Source: Lysobacter silvisoli (lineage in GTDB: Bacteria > Pseudomonadota > Gammaproteobacteria > Xanthomonadales > Xanthomonadaceae). Taken from it: DNA of 64,000 nt. The stretch spans positions 1,736,001 to 1,800,000 of the forward strand of contig NZ_QTSU01000001.1 of assembly GCF_003382365.1 (NCBI RefSeq), given 5' to 3'. A program made the translations under genes and the position numbers. Below the pieces are notes generated by a model, which had not been told where the DNA came from, made no database searches, and saw nothing but the letters and a program-made list of their open reading frames with translations. The stretch's first letter is position 1, and each line of letters begins with the position of its first letter. Positions 47,255 to 58,300 of this stretch are shown piece after piece.

Positions 47255-49944
47255 TGGTGGTCTCCTTCCAGGCAGGCGTGCAATGCCGCGCGCAGCGCCT
47301 GCTGTTGCGTGTCGTCGAGCGCGCGGTCGCGCCCGTCGGGGTCGGTGGCGGTGGTCGCAGTGATTTGGAACATGTCTTCGGCGCGCTCGCCGAAGGTGGC
47401 GATGCGGGCGTCGTGCACGCGCAGGCCCTGGTTGCGCAGGGTCATGGCCACGTCGGCCAGCAGGCCCGGGCGGTCGGTGCAGACCAGGCTGAGCAGGGTG
47501 CGCTCGCCGTGGGCGCTGTCGTTGCCGGATTTGTCGACGGTGTTGAAGCCGATCTGCGGCACGATGCGGAAATGCTTGAGGTGGCGCGGCTGGGCGCGGC
47601 GCGCGGGGCGCACGCGGTCCAGCGGCGCGGCCAGCGTCGCGGCCAGCCGCCGCTCCACGTCCTCGGCCGTGGGCGGATGACGCGGATCGGTGGGAATCAC
47701 TTCGAAGGTATCGAAGATCGTGCCCTGCGGCCCGTCCAGCACGCGCGCCTGCTGGATCGCCAGGCCCAACCGGTCCAGGGTGGCGACGATGGCGGCGAAC
47801 AGGCCGTCGCGGTCGGGCGAATGCACGAACACTTCCAACGCGCCGGCGTGCGCGCTGACCGGCCGCGCACGCACGCAGGTGTCGCCCACCAGCACCCCGC
47901 GCAGCGACGCCGCCTGCCAGGCGATCTGGTCGGGGCGTCCGCGCTGGAAACCGATCTCGGGCATGCGCGCGAACAGCGCATCGATCTCGGCATCCTGGCT
48001 GCCGAACGCGGCCAGCATGGCCTGCGCGGCGGCGCGGGTCTCGGCCGCGCGCTCGGCGCCGGCCACCGGATGCTCCAGGCCCCGACGCAGGGCCAGGCGG
48101 GTGGCGGTGTACAGATCGGCCATGAGCCGGTCCTTCCACGCGTTCCACAGCTTGGGCGAGGTGCCGGCGATGTCGGCGCAGGTCAGCAGATACAGATGGT
48201 CCAGGCGCTCGCGGTCGGCGACCTTGCCGGCGAAGCGGTGGATCACCTCCGGATCGGCGATGTCCTGCTTCTGCGCGGTCACCGACATCAGCAGGTGCTG
48301 GCGCACCAGCCATTCGACCAGCGCGGTGTCGGCCTCGCTCAGGCCCATGATCGTGCCGAAGCTGCGCGCGTCGTCGCCGCCGAGTTCGGAATGGTCGCCG
48401 CCGCGGCCCTTGGCGATATCGTGGAACAGGCCGGCCAGCAGCAGCAGTTCGGGCTTGCGCAGGCGCGGCCAGACCTCGTGGGCGATGCTGAAACGCTCGT
48501 CGGCCACGCCCGAGGCGAAGCGCGCCAGATTGCGCAGCACCGCCAGGGTGTGCTGGTCCACGGTGTAGACGTGGAACAGGTCGAACTGCATGCGCCCGGA
48601 GACTTTCGAGAACGCCGGAATCCAGCGGCCGAGCACACCCAGGCGCGCCATGCGCTCCAGCGCGTGCACCGGGTGCGGGCCGCGCAGGATCGCCAGGAAA
48701 CGCTCGCGCAGCGCCGGCTCGGCCTGGTCGTAAGTAGGCACGCGCGACAGCGATTCGGCCAGGGTGCGCGCGGTGCGCGAATGCAGGCCGCGCACCGCGT
48801 CGTGCGAGGCCCAGGCGGCGAACAGGGCGAAGATGTCGTGAGCGTCGCGCGGCCACTGCGGCGAGCGCGCGGCGATGTAGTCGCGGCGCAGCTCGAAAGC
48901 CTCGAACGCGCCGGACAGCGGCACCGCCACCGGCTCGCCTTCGATCTGCTCCTCGTAGCGCTGCAGCAGGCGTTCGCCGATGCGCAGCACCAGCGCGGCG
49001 CTGCGGTAGAAGCCCTGCATCATCTGCTCGACCGCCAGGTTGTCGGCGTTGTCGACGTGGCCCAGACGCTCGGCCAGCAGCTTCTGGTAGTCGAAGCGCA
49101 GCCGTTCCTCGCGCTTGCGCGCGACCAGATGCAGGCCGAAGCGCAGCCGCGACAGCGCGCGGCGCTCGCGCTCCAGCGTGCCCAGCTCGTCCACGCCGAG
49201 CTGGCCGATGGCCACCAGCGATTCCAGGTCGGCGGTGCCGATGATGCGCAGCGCCATCCAATGCAGGGTCTGCACGTCGCGCAGGCCGCCGGGACCTTCC
49301 TTGAGGTTGGGCTCCAGGTTGTCGGCGGTGTCGCCGTAGCGCGCATGGCGCTGGCGCAGCTCCTCGCGCTTGGCCAGGAAGAATTCGCGCGCCGGCCACA
49401 GGTACAGCGGCGCGATCGCCGCGCGCAGGGTGGTGCCGGCATGGCTGTCGGCGGCCAGCGCGCGCGCTTCCAGCATCGCCGTCAGCACGGTGATGTCGGC
49501 CGCGGCCTCGGTGCACTGCGCGGCCGAACGCACCGCGTGGCCGACCGGCAGACCGGCGTCCCACAGCAGGGTGAAGAAGCGGCCCAGGGCCTCGGCGTGC
49601 TCGGCCTGGGCCTCGGGCTCGGCCAGCACCAGCAGGTCGATGTCGGACTGCGGAAACAGTTCGCCGCGGCCGTAGCCGCCCACCGCAAACAGCGCCAGCG
49701 GCGCGTCGGCGGGCAGCAGTTCGCGCCACAGCGCGCGCAGTTCGGCGTCGACCGCGTCGGCGCGCGCGTGCAGCAGGCGGTCGATGTCCAGTTCGCTGCC
49801 GCCGGCCAGCGCGTCGAAACGCTGCGCCAGCGCCGCGTCCACCGCGGCCATGGCCGCGCGCACCGACGCCGCGCGTTCGGCGCCCTGCGCCGTTGTTGCG
49901 CCCGGCTCCGCCAGGCCCGACCCGGCGGGGGCGCTACCGGTCAT
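47251..49944 (-). CDS. glnD: [protein-PII] uridylyltransferase/uridylyl-removing enzyme
   Basis: 897 residues. The nucleotidyltransferase motif is [19 protein letters not shown]; the HD domain has [17 protein letters not shown] near residue 505; two ACT domains at the C-terminus ([20 protein letters not shown] and [17 protein letters not shown]) sense glutamine. It senses nitrogen status by modifying PII. The start ATG at 49944 overlaps the map stop (ATGA), and its own stop overlaps dapD. Confidence 0.96.
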
Positions 49945-50717
49945 AGGTCGTTGTCGTCGCCGGGCAGCCGGGTCAGGATCTCGACGCCGTCCTCGGTGAC
50001 CGCCACCGTGTGCTCCCACTGCGCCGAGAGCTTGCGGTCCTTGGTGACCACGGTCCAGCCGTCGGGCAGCAGCTTGGTGTGGCGCGTGCCCTCGTTGATC
50101 ATCGGCTCGATGGTGAAGGTCATGCCCGGCTTCAGCACCAGACCCTCGCCGGCACGGCCGTAATGCAGCACCTGCGGGTCCTCGTGGTAGATGCGGCCGA
50201 TGCCGTGGCCGCAGTACTCGCGCACCACGCTGAAGCGTTCGCCCTCGGCGTACTGCTGGATCGCCGCGCCGATGTCGCCCAGGGTCGCGCCCGGCTTGAC
50301 CGTGCGGATGCCGCGGAACATGGCCTCGCGGGTCACGTCGACCAGGCGCTTGGCCATGACCGACGGCGTGCCGACCACGTACATGCGGCTGGTGTCGCCG
50401 TGCCAGCCGTCCTTAATCACCGTGACGTCGATGTTGACGATGTCGCCGTCCTTGAGCACCTTGGATTCGCTGGGGATGCCGTGGCAGATCACGTTGTTGA
50501 CCGAGGTGCACACGGTCTTGGGGAAGCCCTTGTAGCCGACGTTGGCCGGGATCGCCTGCTGCACGTTCACGATGTGGTCGTGGCAGAGCTTGTCCAGCGC
50601 CTCGGTGCTCACGCCGGGCTTCACGTGCGGGGCGATCATCTGCAGCACTTCGGCGGCCAGGCGGCCGGCGACGCGCATCTTCTCGATGTCTTCGGGTGTT
50701 TTGATGGTGATGGCCAT
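49941..50717 (-). CDS. map: methionine aminopeptidase, type I
   Basis: 258 residues. Metal ligands: Asp in NIDVTVIKDGWHGDTSRMY (two Asp), His in EYCGHGIGR, Glu in FTIEPMIN and SAQWEHTV. It removes the initiator Met from nascent proteins. map and rpsB are often divergent neighbours, but here a metallo-hydrolase gene lies between them. It is first in the minus-strand operon reaching to dapE. Confidence 0.97.
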   Translation of the reverse strand: MAITIKTPEDIEKMRVAGRLAAEVLQMIAPHVKPGVSTEALDKLCHDHIVNVQQAIPANVGYKGFPKTVCTSVNNVICHGIPSESKVLKDGDIVNIDVTVIKDGWHGDTSRMYVVGTPSVMAKRLVDVTREAMFRGIRTVKPGATLGDIGAAIQQYAEGERFSVVREYCGHGIGRIYHEDPQVLHYGRAGEGLVLKPGMTFTIEPMINEGTRHTKLLPDGWTVVTKDRKLSAQWEHTVAVTEDGVEILTRLPGDDNDL

Positions 50718-50804
50718 GCGGGCATTATCGCCTATTCACGCCCCCCGATCATGGCGGCGCGCGGGCCACAGCGTGCCGTGGCCGCCCCTGCCGGAGTCTT
50801 CCGC

Positions 50805-51704
50805 ATGTCCTTGCGCCGCGTTCGCCCCCTGTTGCTGGCCCTGAGCTGGGCCGCCTGCGCTCTGAGCGGCGCCGCCGCGGCCGCCGATGCGCCGCCCGCC
50901 GCGCCGGCCTGGATGGAGTTGGCGCCGGGCCTGTCGGCCTGGCAGGGCCCGGCGACCACCGTGCTGCTGGCCGAATCCGAACAGGGGGCGCTGCTGGTGG
51001 ACAGCGAGCTGGAAAAGACCGCGCCGGCACTGTTGCAGGCCCTGGCCGGGCGCAAGCCGCTGCGCTACGTGGTCAACACCCATTGGCACGGCGACCACGT
51101 CGGCGGCAACCGCGCCCTGGCCGCGGCCGGCGCCACCGTGATCGCGCATGAGAACGCGCGCCGGCGCATGGCCGAGGACACCTTCCTCAAGCACCACAAC
51201 CGGGTGATTCCTGCCCTGCCGGCGGAATTCCTGCCCACCCTGACCCTGGCCGGCGGCGGCCGCCTGCACCTGGGCGGGCTGGAGGCGCGGCTGATCCACG
51301 TGCCGGCCGCCCACACCGACGGCGACCTGCTGGTCCACTTCCCCGCCGCCAACGTGCTGCACATGGGCGACTGCTACTTCAACGGCCTGTACCCGATCAT
51401 CGACACCGGCACCGGCGGCACGGTCGACGGCCTGATCGCCGCGCTGGACCGCGGCCTGAGCCTGGCCGACGGCCGCACCCGGATCCTGGCCGGCCACGGC
51501 CCGATCGGCGGCCGCGACGATCTCAAGGCTGCGCGAGACATGCTGATCCAGGTCCGCGACCGGGTCGCCGCGCTCAAGCGCGCCGGCCGCAGCCGCGAAG
51601 AGGTGCTGGCCGCCGCGCCCACCGCCGACCTGGACCCCCGCTGGGGTCAGGGTTGGGTGAAGCCGGCGCAGATCGTGAGCTCGGTTTACGATTCGCTGCC
51701 TTGA
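50805..51704 (+). CDS. exported metallo-beta-lactamase-fold hydrolase
   Basis: 299 residues with a signal peptide (to about GAAAAAD). Zinc ligands: THWHGDHVGG (HxHxDH), the His of PAAHTDGDL, the Asp of HMGDCYFNG and the His of LAGHGP. This set fits the general MBL fold superfamily; nothing marks it as a beta-lactamase. Substrate unknown. The ATG at 50805 follows CCGGAG and is divergent from map. Confidence 0.86.
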   Translation: MSLRRVRPLLLALSWAACALSGAAAAADAPPAAPAWMELAPGLSAWQGPATTVLLAESEQGALLVDSELEKTAPALLQALAGRKPLRYVVNTHWHGDHVGGNRALAAAGATVIAHENARRRMAEDTFLKHHNRVIPALPAEFLPTLTLAGGGRLHLGGLEARLIHVPAAHTDGDLLVHFPAANVLHMGDCYFNGLYPIIDTGTGGTVDGLIAALDRGLSLADGRTRILAGHGPIGGRDDLKAARDMLIQVRDRVAALKRAGRSREEVLAAAPTADLDPRWGQGWVKPAQIVSSVYDSLP

Positions 51705-51761
51705 GATGGGTTAGCCGTGCCTAGAGCGGGTTAACCGCACCCACGTCCGTCCTTACCCGTA

Positions 51762-51857
51762 CCCGTCATTCCGGCGAAAGCCGGAACCTGTGTTGATTTT
51801 CGGGGCGGTGGTGGGAGCAACAGCAAAATGGGTTCCGGCTTTCGCCGGAATGACGGG
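51762..51857. repeat. intergenic palindrome family B, inverted pair
   Basis: CCGTCATTCCGGCGAAAGCC and its inverse GGCTTTCGCCGGAATGACGG enclose about 40 bases. The GTCATnCC...GGnATGAC ends match the elements at 19345 and 23566. It fills much of the gap before the rpsB promoter. Confidence 0.8.
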
Positions 51858-51891
51858 GGTGGGGAGCCGAACGGGCGCGCCGCCCGCCCGG

Positions 51892-51920
51892 TTGCTCCAA
51901 GTCCCCGTCCGGGCTACACT
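51892..51920 (+). promoter_or_regulatory. rpsB: probable rpsB promoter
   Basis: TTGCTC (51892-51897), a 17-base spacer, and TACACT (51915-51920). The layout mirrors the rplU promoter at 111-139. Confidence 0.65.
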
Positions 51921-51926
51921 TTCACG

Positions 51927-52157
51927 GCTTTGCGGCCGGTTTCGGCCCCAACGCACCGCCCACGCCGGGCGTCACCGGCGAATACACACCCGCTGCCACA
52001 GCCCGTGCCGGGGTGCCTCGTACGAATGAATTCGTATGCGGTTCGGTCACGGAAGCAGCGGGGAGGCCCAACCCCGGAACCTCGCACCGCAGCCCACCTG
52101 CGGCGCACCGCCCATCACTGTCGCGGCGGCCGGTTCCATTGCCCTCGGAGTCATGCA
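51927..52157 (+). promoter_or_regulatory. long rpsB 5' leader, possible S2 autoregulation site
   Basis: About 230 bases between the promoter and rpsB with no gene. It contains an AT-rich stem-loop TACGAATGAATTCGTA at 52021-52036 in an otherwise GC-rich leader. Gammaproteobacterial rpsB leaders are known to bind S2 and repress the operon; whether this leader has the same fold was not established. Confidence 0.45.
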
Positions 52158-53000
52158 ATGCCCCAGATCACCATGCGCCAGATGCTGGAAGCCGGCGTCC
52201 ATTTCGGCCACCAGACGCGCTACTGGAACCCCAAGATGGGCCCGTACATCTTCGGCGCCCGCGGCAAGATCCACATCATCAACCTCGAGAAGACCGTTCC
52301 GCTGTTCAACGACGCGATGAACTTCATCTCGGGCGTCGCCCAGAAGCGCGGCACCATCCTGTTCATCGGCACCAAGCGCTCGGCGCGCGAGTCGATCAAG
52401 GAAGAGGCCGAGCGTTGCGGCATGCCGTACATGACCCAGCGCTGGCTGGGCGGCACCCTGACCAACTTCCGCACCGTGAAGCAGTCGGTGCAGCGCCTGA
52501 AGGAGCTGGAAGCCGGCGAAACCGACGGCAGCTTCGCCAAGCTGGTCAAGCACGAAGTGCTGGGCCTGCGCCGCGAGCGCGAGAAGCTGGAAGCCTCGCT
52601 GGGCGGCATCAAGGAAATGAACCGTCTGCCCGACGCGCTGTTCGTGATCGACATCGGCCATGAAGACATCGCGATCAAGGAAGCCAAGAAGCTCGGCATC
52701 CCGGTCATCGCCGTGGTCGACACCAACTACGATCCGGCCCTGGTCGACTACGCCATTCCGGGCAACGACGACGCCATCCGCGCCGTGCAGCTGTACGCCC
52801 GCGCCGCCGCCGACTCGGTGCTGGAAGGCAAGGCCGCCGCTCCGGCCGCCGGCGCCCGCGAAGACGACTTCGTCGAGCTGGACGCCGAAGGCAACGCGGT
52901 GGTGAAGGAAGACCGCAAGGCCGCCCCGCGCGGTCGCGCCCCGGCCAAGAAGGGCCCGGCCCCGGCCGGCGCCAAGAAGGACGCTCCGGCGGCCGAGTAA
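52158..53000 (+). CDS. rpsB: 30S ribosomal protein S2
   Basis: 280 residues. [20 protein letters not shown] is the canonical start, and [15 protein letters not shown] and [20 protein letters not shown] are family hallmarks. E. coli S2 has 241 residues; the extra 40 are a Lys/Ala/Pro/Arg-rich tail ([20 protein letters not shown] and following). The ATG at 52158, with CGGAG upstream, is used; an out-of-frame ATG at 52153 overlaps. It is followed by tsf. Confidence 0.98.
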   Translation: MPQITMRQMLEAGVHFGHQTRYWNPKMGPYIFGARGKIHIINLEKTVPLFNDAMNFISGVAQKRGTILFIGTKRSARESIKEEAERCGMPYMTQRWLGGTLTNFRTVKQSVQRLKELEAGETDGSFAKLVKHEVLGLRREREKLEASLGGIKEMNRLPDALFVIDIGHEDIAIKEAKKLGIPVIAVVDTNYDPALVDYAIPGNDDAIRAVQLYARAAADSVLEGKAAAPAAGAREDDFVELDAEGNAVVKEDRKAAPRGRAPAKKGPAPAGAKKDAPAAE

Positions 53001-53009
53001 GCGCACTGT

Positions 53010-53041
53010 CACGCAGCCGCACCACAGTGTGCGGCTGCGTG
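53010..53041 (+). terminator. strong hairpin after rpsB (possible partial terminator)
   Basis: CACGCAGCCGCAC pairs with GTGCGGCTGCGTG (13 bp) over a CACAGT loop, nine bases after the stop. There is no U-tract. In E. coli a partial terminator between rpsB and tsf adjusts their ratio. Confidence 0.5.
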
Positions 53042-53055
53042 CCGAACGAATCCGA

Positions 53056-53122
53056 CCGGGTAGAGGCGGCGTAAGCCGCGAGCGCAGCCGCGCGGGTCGC
53101 GGCTTACGCCGCCCCTACCCGG
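53056..53122. repeat. intergenic palindrome family D between rpsB and tsf
   Basis: CCGGGTAGAGGCGGCGTAAG at the left and CTTACGCCGCCCCTACCCGG at the right are almost exact inverses and enclose GCCGCG/CGCGGG segments, making one long hairpin. It is a distant relative of the GTAGGAGC elements at 54122-54328. Confidence 0.7.
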
Positions 53123-53146
53123 CCACACGAATATTGAGGTAACCCC

Positions 53147-54028
53147 ATGGCTGAAATCACCGCTTCCCTGGTCAAGGAACTCCGCGAGCGCACCGGCGCC
53201 GGCATGATGGAGTGCAAGAAGGCCCTGACCGAAAACAACGGCGACATCGACGCCGCCGCCGAATGGCTGCGCAAGTCGGGTCTGGCCAAGGCCGACAAGA
53301 AGGCCGGCCGCGTGGCCGCCGAAGGCCGCATCGCCGTGGCCCACGACGGCGGCAAGGCTGTGCTGGTCGAGATCAATTCCGAGACCGACTTCGTCGCCAA
53401 GGACGATAACTTCCTGGCCTTCGTCAACTCCGTCGCCCAGGCCGCCCTGGCCTCCGGCGCCACCGACGTCGAAGCGCTGAAGGCCGCCAAGCTGGCTTCG
53501 GGCGAGACCGTCGAGGAAAGCCGCGCCGCCGCGATCGCCAAGCTCGGCGAGAACATCCAGATCCGTCGCCTGGCCAACGTGGACAGCGCCAACAACGTCG
53601 CGGCCTACGTGCACGGCGGCAAGATCGGCGTGCTGGTCGAGGTCAAGGGCGGCGACGCCGAACTGGCGCGCGGCCTGGCCATGCATGTGGCGGCGATGAA
53701 CCCGCCGTACATCAAGGCCGGCGACGTCCCGGCCGACTTCGTCGCCAAGGAAAAGGAAATCGAACTGGCGAAGATGACCGACAAGGACAAGGCCAAGCCG
53801 GCCGACATCCTGGAGAAGATCATCGGCGGCAAGATCGCCAAGATCGTCAACGAGGTCACCCTGTACGGCCAGCCCTACGTGCTGGACACCAACCAGTCGG
53901 TCGAGCAGGTCCTCAAGGCCGCCGGCGCCGAAGTGGTCGGCATGCAGCGCCTGGCCGTGGGCGAAGGCATCGAGAAGCAGGTCGACGACTTCGCTGCCGA
54001 AGTGATGAAGCAGGCCGGCCTGGCGTAA
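53147..54028 (+). CDS. tsf: translation elongation factor Ts
   Basis: 293 residues. The start [20 protein letters not shown] with MECKKAL and the [13 protein letters not shown] segment, which contacts EF-Tu and promotes GDP release, are diagnostic. Full length compared with E. coli (283). Followed by a strong terminator, so it does not appear to be co-transcribed with anything downstream. Confidence 0.98.
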   Translation: MAEITASLVKELRERTGAGMMECKKALTENNGDIDAAAEWLRKSGLAKADKKAGRVAAEGRIAVAHDGGKAVLVEINSETDFVAKDDNFLAFVNSVAQAALASGATDVEALKAAKLASGETVEESRAAAIAKLGENIQIRRLANVDSANNVAAYVHGGKIGVLVEVKGGDAELARGLAMHVAAMNPPYIKAGDVPADFVAKEKEIELAKMTDKDKAKPADILEKIIGGKIAKIVNEVTLYGQPYVLDTNQSVEQVLKAAGAEVVGMQRLAVGEGIEKQVDDFAAEVMKQAGLA

Positions 54029-54053
54029 GCCGCCGCGCTAGCGAAGCGAGACG

Positions 54054-54082
54054 AAAAAGGCCGCGGAATCCGCGGCCTTTTT
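54054..54082 (+). terminator. Rho-independent terminator after tsf
   Basis: GGCCGCGG pairs with CCGCGGCC over an AAT loop, preceded by five A and followed by five T residues, so it could work in both directions. Confidence 0.92.
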
Positions 54083-54121
54083 CTTTGGGTGCCGCCGCGC
54101 CGGGTTCGCTGGGCGGGTTCC

Positions 54122-54368
54122 GGTGGGAGGGGCGCGAGCCGCGACCCGGAGCTCCATAGGCCGGTGGTGCTTCGACGTAGTTGCGCTGTCGCGGTCGCGA
54201 CTCGCGTCGCTCCTACATCGCAGTCGCCAGCCCTGCCCCTGTAGGAGCGGCGCGAGCCGCGACCCGGAACCGCACAAATCGGTGGTGCTTCGACGTGGTT
54301 GCGGTATGGGGACTCGCTTCGCTCCTACAATCGCAGCAGGGGGAAATCGCGGCTCACGCCGCTCTCAC
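54122..54368. repeat. tandem pair of ~118-base family D units
   Basis: Two units start at 54123 and 54241. Each contains GAGCGGCGCGAGCCGCGACC (slightly varied), then GGTGGTGCTTCGACGT(A/G)G, then an inverted arm like CGACTCGCGTCGCTCCTAC. A fifth arm, AATCGCGGCTCACGCCGCTC, follows at 54346. The arms resemble the repeat at 53056-53122. No gene is present between tsf and the AIM24 gene. Confidence 0.75.
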
Positions 54369-54374
54369 CGATAG

Positions 54375-54403
54375 AAAAAGCCGCGGACTTGCCGCGGCTT
54401 TTT
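54375..54403 (-). terminator. bidirectional terminator after the AIM24 gene
   Basis: AAAAAGCCGCGG pairs with CCGCGGCTTTTT over an ACTTG loop, giving a T-run on either strand; it lies 19 bases after the AIM24 stop. Confidence 0.88.
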
Positions 54404-54421
54404 CGTCGCAACCGGGCGAGC

Positions 54422-55114
54422 TCAGCCCTGCTGCTGGAAATACACCTCTTCGTACGGCTGCACCACCACCCAGCCGGTGCCGGCGAACTTGAGCTGCACG
54501 CTCTCGCCCGAGCCGCGACCGAACAGGGTGCCCAGCGAAATGTCGGTGACGATGTCGGGGCTGAGGTTGCCCGACCAGGCCACGGTGGCGTTGGGGTCGG
54601 TGAACACCGGCTGGTCCGGGGTCACCGCCAGGGTCAGCGGTTCGTAGTGCGAGGTGATCGCGACCACGCCGTTGCCCGAGAGTTTGATGTTGAACAGGCC
54701 GCCGGACATCATGCCCGAGACCTTACGCATCATCTTGATCTCCGAGGCCACGCCGTCCTCGTAGGCGAGCACGTCGTTGCCGTTGACGTAGATCGACTCG
54801 CCGGCCAGGCGCAGCAGGGTGATCTTCTTGCCGGCGTCGGCGATGTACACGCGGCCCTGCCCTTCCATCTTCATCAGCTGGGTGCCCTCGCCGCTGATCG
54901 CTTTCTTCAGCAGGTTGCCCAGGCCCTGTTCCAGCACGCCCTGACGCACGAACTTCACGCCGCCGCGGTAGGCGACCATCGAGCCGGCCTTGGCCCAGAC
55001 CCGGCCGTCCAGCTTGACCTCCAGCAGGTGCGAGCTTTCCAGCTCGAACGTCTCCTGGCTCAGGTCCTTCTGACTGCTGGTTTCGACGAAATCCTTGAGG
55101 TTCTTGATGCTCAT
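54422..55114 (-). CDS. AIM24 family protein
   Basis: 230 residues, matching bacterial AIM24/TerD-like beta-prism proteins: LLEVKLDGRVWAKAGSMVAY near the start, then GNDVLAYEDGVASEI and GGLFNIKLSGNGVVAITSHY. The family is named after a mitochondrial protein; its function in bacteria is unknown. There is no signal peptide. The ATG at 55114 follows CAGGA. Confidence 0.85.
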   Translation of the reverse strand: MSIKNLKDFVETSSQKDLSQETFELESSHLLEVKLDGRVWAKAGSMVAYRGGVKFVRQGVLEQGLGNLLKKAISGEGTQLMKMEGQGRVYIADAGKKITLLRLAGESIYVNGNDVLAYEDGVASEIKMMRKVSGMMSGGLFNIKLSGNGVVAITSHYEPLTLAVTPDQPVFTDPNATVAWSGNLSPDIVTDISLGTLFGRGSGESVQLKFAGTGWVVVQPYEEVYFQQQG

Positions 55115-55173
55115 ATGCGGTCCTGCGCCATTGGGACGGCAAGCATAAGCGAGCCGGCGACCGGCGGCATGAC

Positions 55174-55199
55174 AAAAAAAAGGCCGCCCGGAGGCGGCC
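55174..55199 (-). terminator. Rho-independent terminator of the autotransporter gene
   Basis: On the minus strand GGCCGCC pairs with GGCGGCC over TCCG, followed by eight T residues. Confidence 0.93.
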
Positions 55200-55322
55200 T
55201 GAGGTGCGAGAGAGAATCTGTCCGGCTGTTGCCCCCATCGACGGCGTCCGTGCCGAGCCGGTCGTTCCCCCGGCAGACGCGGCGGGAGAGCGGCCCGCCG
55301 CGCGTCGAACCGCATGCGCGGC

Positions 55323-58300
55323 TCAGAACTGCAGCGAGTAGCGCGCGTTGAGCGCGTGGTCGCGCGCCTCGTCCGCGAGCTGGCCGCTGTAGCTGAGCTC
55401 CAGCAGGCCGTTCTGGCCCAGGCGCGCGGCCAGTCCGGCTTCCAGCACGGTCGTGTCCTCGGCCAGCGGCGCACCGCGGACCTGGAACGCGCCGCCGTTG
55501 CGCCAAGCCACCGTGGCCTGCGGCGTTTCCGCGCCGCCGACGTGACGGCGGCCGATGCCGCCGCGCAGGCTCAGCCAATCCTCGGTTTGCTGCTCGCCGC
55601 GCAGGTTGAGGTTGAAGCGCAGGCCCAGGGTCGACAGGTCCAGACGCTGCTCGGCGCTGGCGCCGCTGAGCGCGGCGGCGCCGCCGCTTTCCTGGAAGCG
55701 GTCGCTGTCCACGCGCAGCTGCGCGTACTGCGCGTACGGCTCCCATTCCCAGATGCCGGTGGCGAAACGGTAGCCGCCTTCCACATAGGCCTGGCGGGTG
55801 CTGCCGTCGTAGTCGGCGCGGGTACGGTCGACGAAGCCCGGGAAGGCCACGTCGCGCTTGGCCTCGATCTCGTGGCGCGCGTAGTCCGCGCCCGCACGCA
55901 GGCCGAAGCCGCCCCAGTTCTGGCCGACGTACACGCCCAGATAACGGCTGCGCAGTTCGCCGCGCGAGCGGCGCGCGTCCAGCTGCGCGTCGCCGCGGCC
56001 GGTGCCGCCCAGCGCGCCGATGCGCCAGCCGTTGCCGAAGCGGTAGTCGTAGCCCAGCAGGGTCGCATCGCCGTTGTAGTCCACCGTGCCGGCGTTGCCG
56101 TCGGCGCGCAGGTGCCCGCCGCGCTTGAGCACCTGGGCCCACGCGGCCGAACCCGGCTCGCCGTCGACATCGGCATCGAACGCGCCGCGCCCGGCCTGCG
56201 CGCGCGCCAGAGCGGCTTCGCGCACGTGGCGGCTGTCTTCCACCAGCACCGAACGCAGGCTCGCATGCAGTTCGCCGCTGAGCGCGTCCAGCGCGTCCAG
56301 CGCCTGTGCCGGGAACAGCTGGGTCAGCGGCGCCGGCAGGCCCTGATTGGCGGCCAGCGCATCGGCCGCGCCCGCGGCCTGGCGCTGGTTGTAGCTGTTG
56401 GCGGCGCTGGCGATGGCCAGACCGCGCACCACGTCGACGGTGACCTTGTCCGCGCCGTAACCCAGGTCGAACTTCAGGAACGGCGAGAACGCGCTGTGGT
56501 CGATGGCGGCGAAACGGCCGTCGACGCCGAGCGTGGCCGAGAGGATGTCGTAGCGCTGGCCCAGCAGGTAGGTGCCGGGTCCCTGCGACACGCGCACGGT
56601 ACCGCCTTGCAGGAAGGCGCGGCCGTTGACGCGCAGCAGGTCCGAGGCCGAGGGCGCGGCCAGCTCGACCAGATAGGTGGAACCGGCGACCTGGGTGTAG
56701 TCGCCGTCGATGGTCAGGGTGCCGATGGAATTACCCGGCGCGATCGTGCCTTCGACCCGGGTGCGGCCCAGGGTGCCGGTGCCGCCCAAGGTGCCGCCGG
56801 CGCCGACCACGGTGCTGCCACCGCTCTGCACGCCGTTGAACGCGACCTTGCCGCCGTTGACGGCGAAGGCGACGTTATCCAGGCGGCCGCTGGAGGCGAT
56901 CAAGCCCCAGCCACCGGCCACGCTGAAGTCCAGGTCGTGCAGGCCGCCTTCGATGCGCGCCACACCGCTGTTCACCTGCAACGGACTGCTGTGCAGCTCG
57001 CCGGTAAGCAGCAGGTCGCCGCCGTCCACCGTCACCGCGCCGGCCAGTTTGTTGGTGCCGGCCAGTTCCAGGCGTCCCTCGCGCACGCTGGCGCCGGCGA
57101 AACTGTTGCCGCCGCTCAGGCGCAGCCAGCCGATGCCGGACTTGGTGAGCTTGCCGGAACCGGAGATGTCGTTGCTCCAATCGTCCCAGGCGTCGCCCTG
57201 CCAGACCTTGGCGCCGCCGGCGCGCTGGTTCATGACCACGTCGGTGTCCACGCGCAACTGGCCGGGGCCGTCGATGGCCTTGCGCAGGTCGATCAGGCCC
57301 CAGCCGTAGACCTCGTCCACGCCGGCCTCGCCCAGGTCGGTGGCGGTGGTCAGCAGAATGTCGCGGATCTGCGGATTATCGAGGTAGGGATAGCGCTCCA
57401 TCAGCAGCGCCAGGCTGCCGGTGACGTGCGGCGAGGCCATCGAGGTGCCGGTGTTGTCGCCGTAGCCGTAACTGATCTGATGCGGATCGATCTCCAGGTC
57501 GTAACCGCCGCCGGCGTTGGGCGTCACCCGGCCTTCCATCTCGGCGCTGACGATGGTGGAGCGGATGTCGGTGCCCGGCGCGGTCACGCACCAGTCCTTG
57601 CTCAGGCCGCAGATGCTGGAACTGCCGTCCAGGCCGCCGTCGCGGTTGAGGTTGACCACGCTGAGCCAGTACTTCTCCACTTCCGGCGCGAAGCGCGGCA
57701 GGGTGGCGTAGGCGCCGGCGATGTTGCCGTAGTCGTTGCCCGCGGCCCACACGTTGATGATGCCGGTGCGCAGCGCGGCGTCGGCGAAGATGCGGTAGTA
57801 GTCGGCGTAGGCGGCGTACTCGGCGTCCATGCCTTCCGGCGTCGTCGGCTCTTCGCCGTTGCCCCAGCTGTGATTGATCGCGCGCACGCCCTGCGCGCTC
57901 ATCTGGTCGAACAGGCTGTTCAGCGCTGCCTCGCCCGGCCCCTGGGTCAGCACGCGGCGATCGATGTTGCCGTCGTCGTCCACGAAGTACTCGTAGATCC
58001 GGTCGAAGAACAACTTGGACGCGGTCAGGCTGGCGCCCGTGGCCACGCCGTGCATGCCGCGTCCGTCGCGGTTGGCGACCATGGTGCCGGCCACGTGGGT
58101 GCCGTGGTCGTTGTAGAACAGCAGCAGACGCGCGCCGCTGCCGCCGAAGGACAGGTCCGGCGGCACGCTATCGTTGAGGTAGTAGGCCTCGATCTGGGCG
58201 ATCTCGCCGTCGGAGAAGAAGCAGGCGTCGGCGCCGCTGACCGTGGCCGAGGCCGCGCAGTTCGGATCGGACAGGCGCAGGCTGCGATGATCGCGACCGG

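Noticed and set aside
50805-51704. A beta-lactamase resistance gene
   Set aside because: The metallo-beta-lactamase fold is shared by many hydrolases, and no feature specific to lactam hydrolysis was seen.
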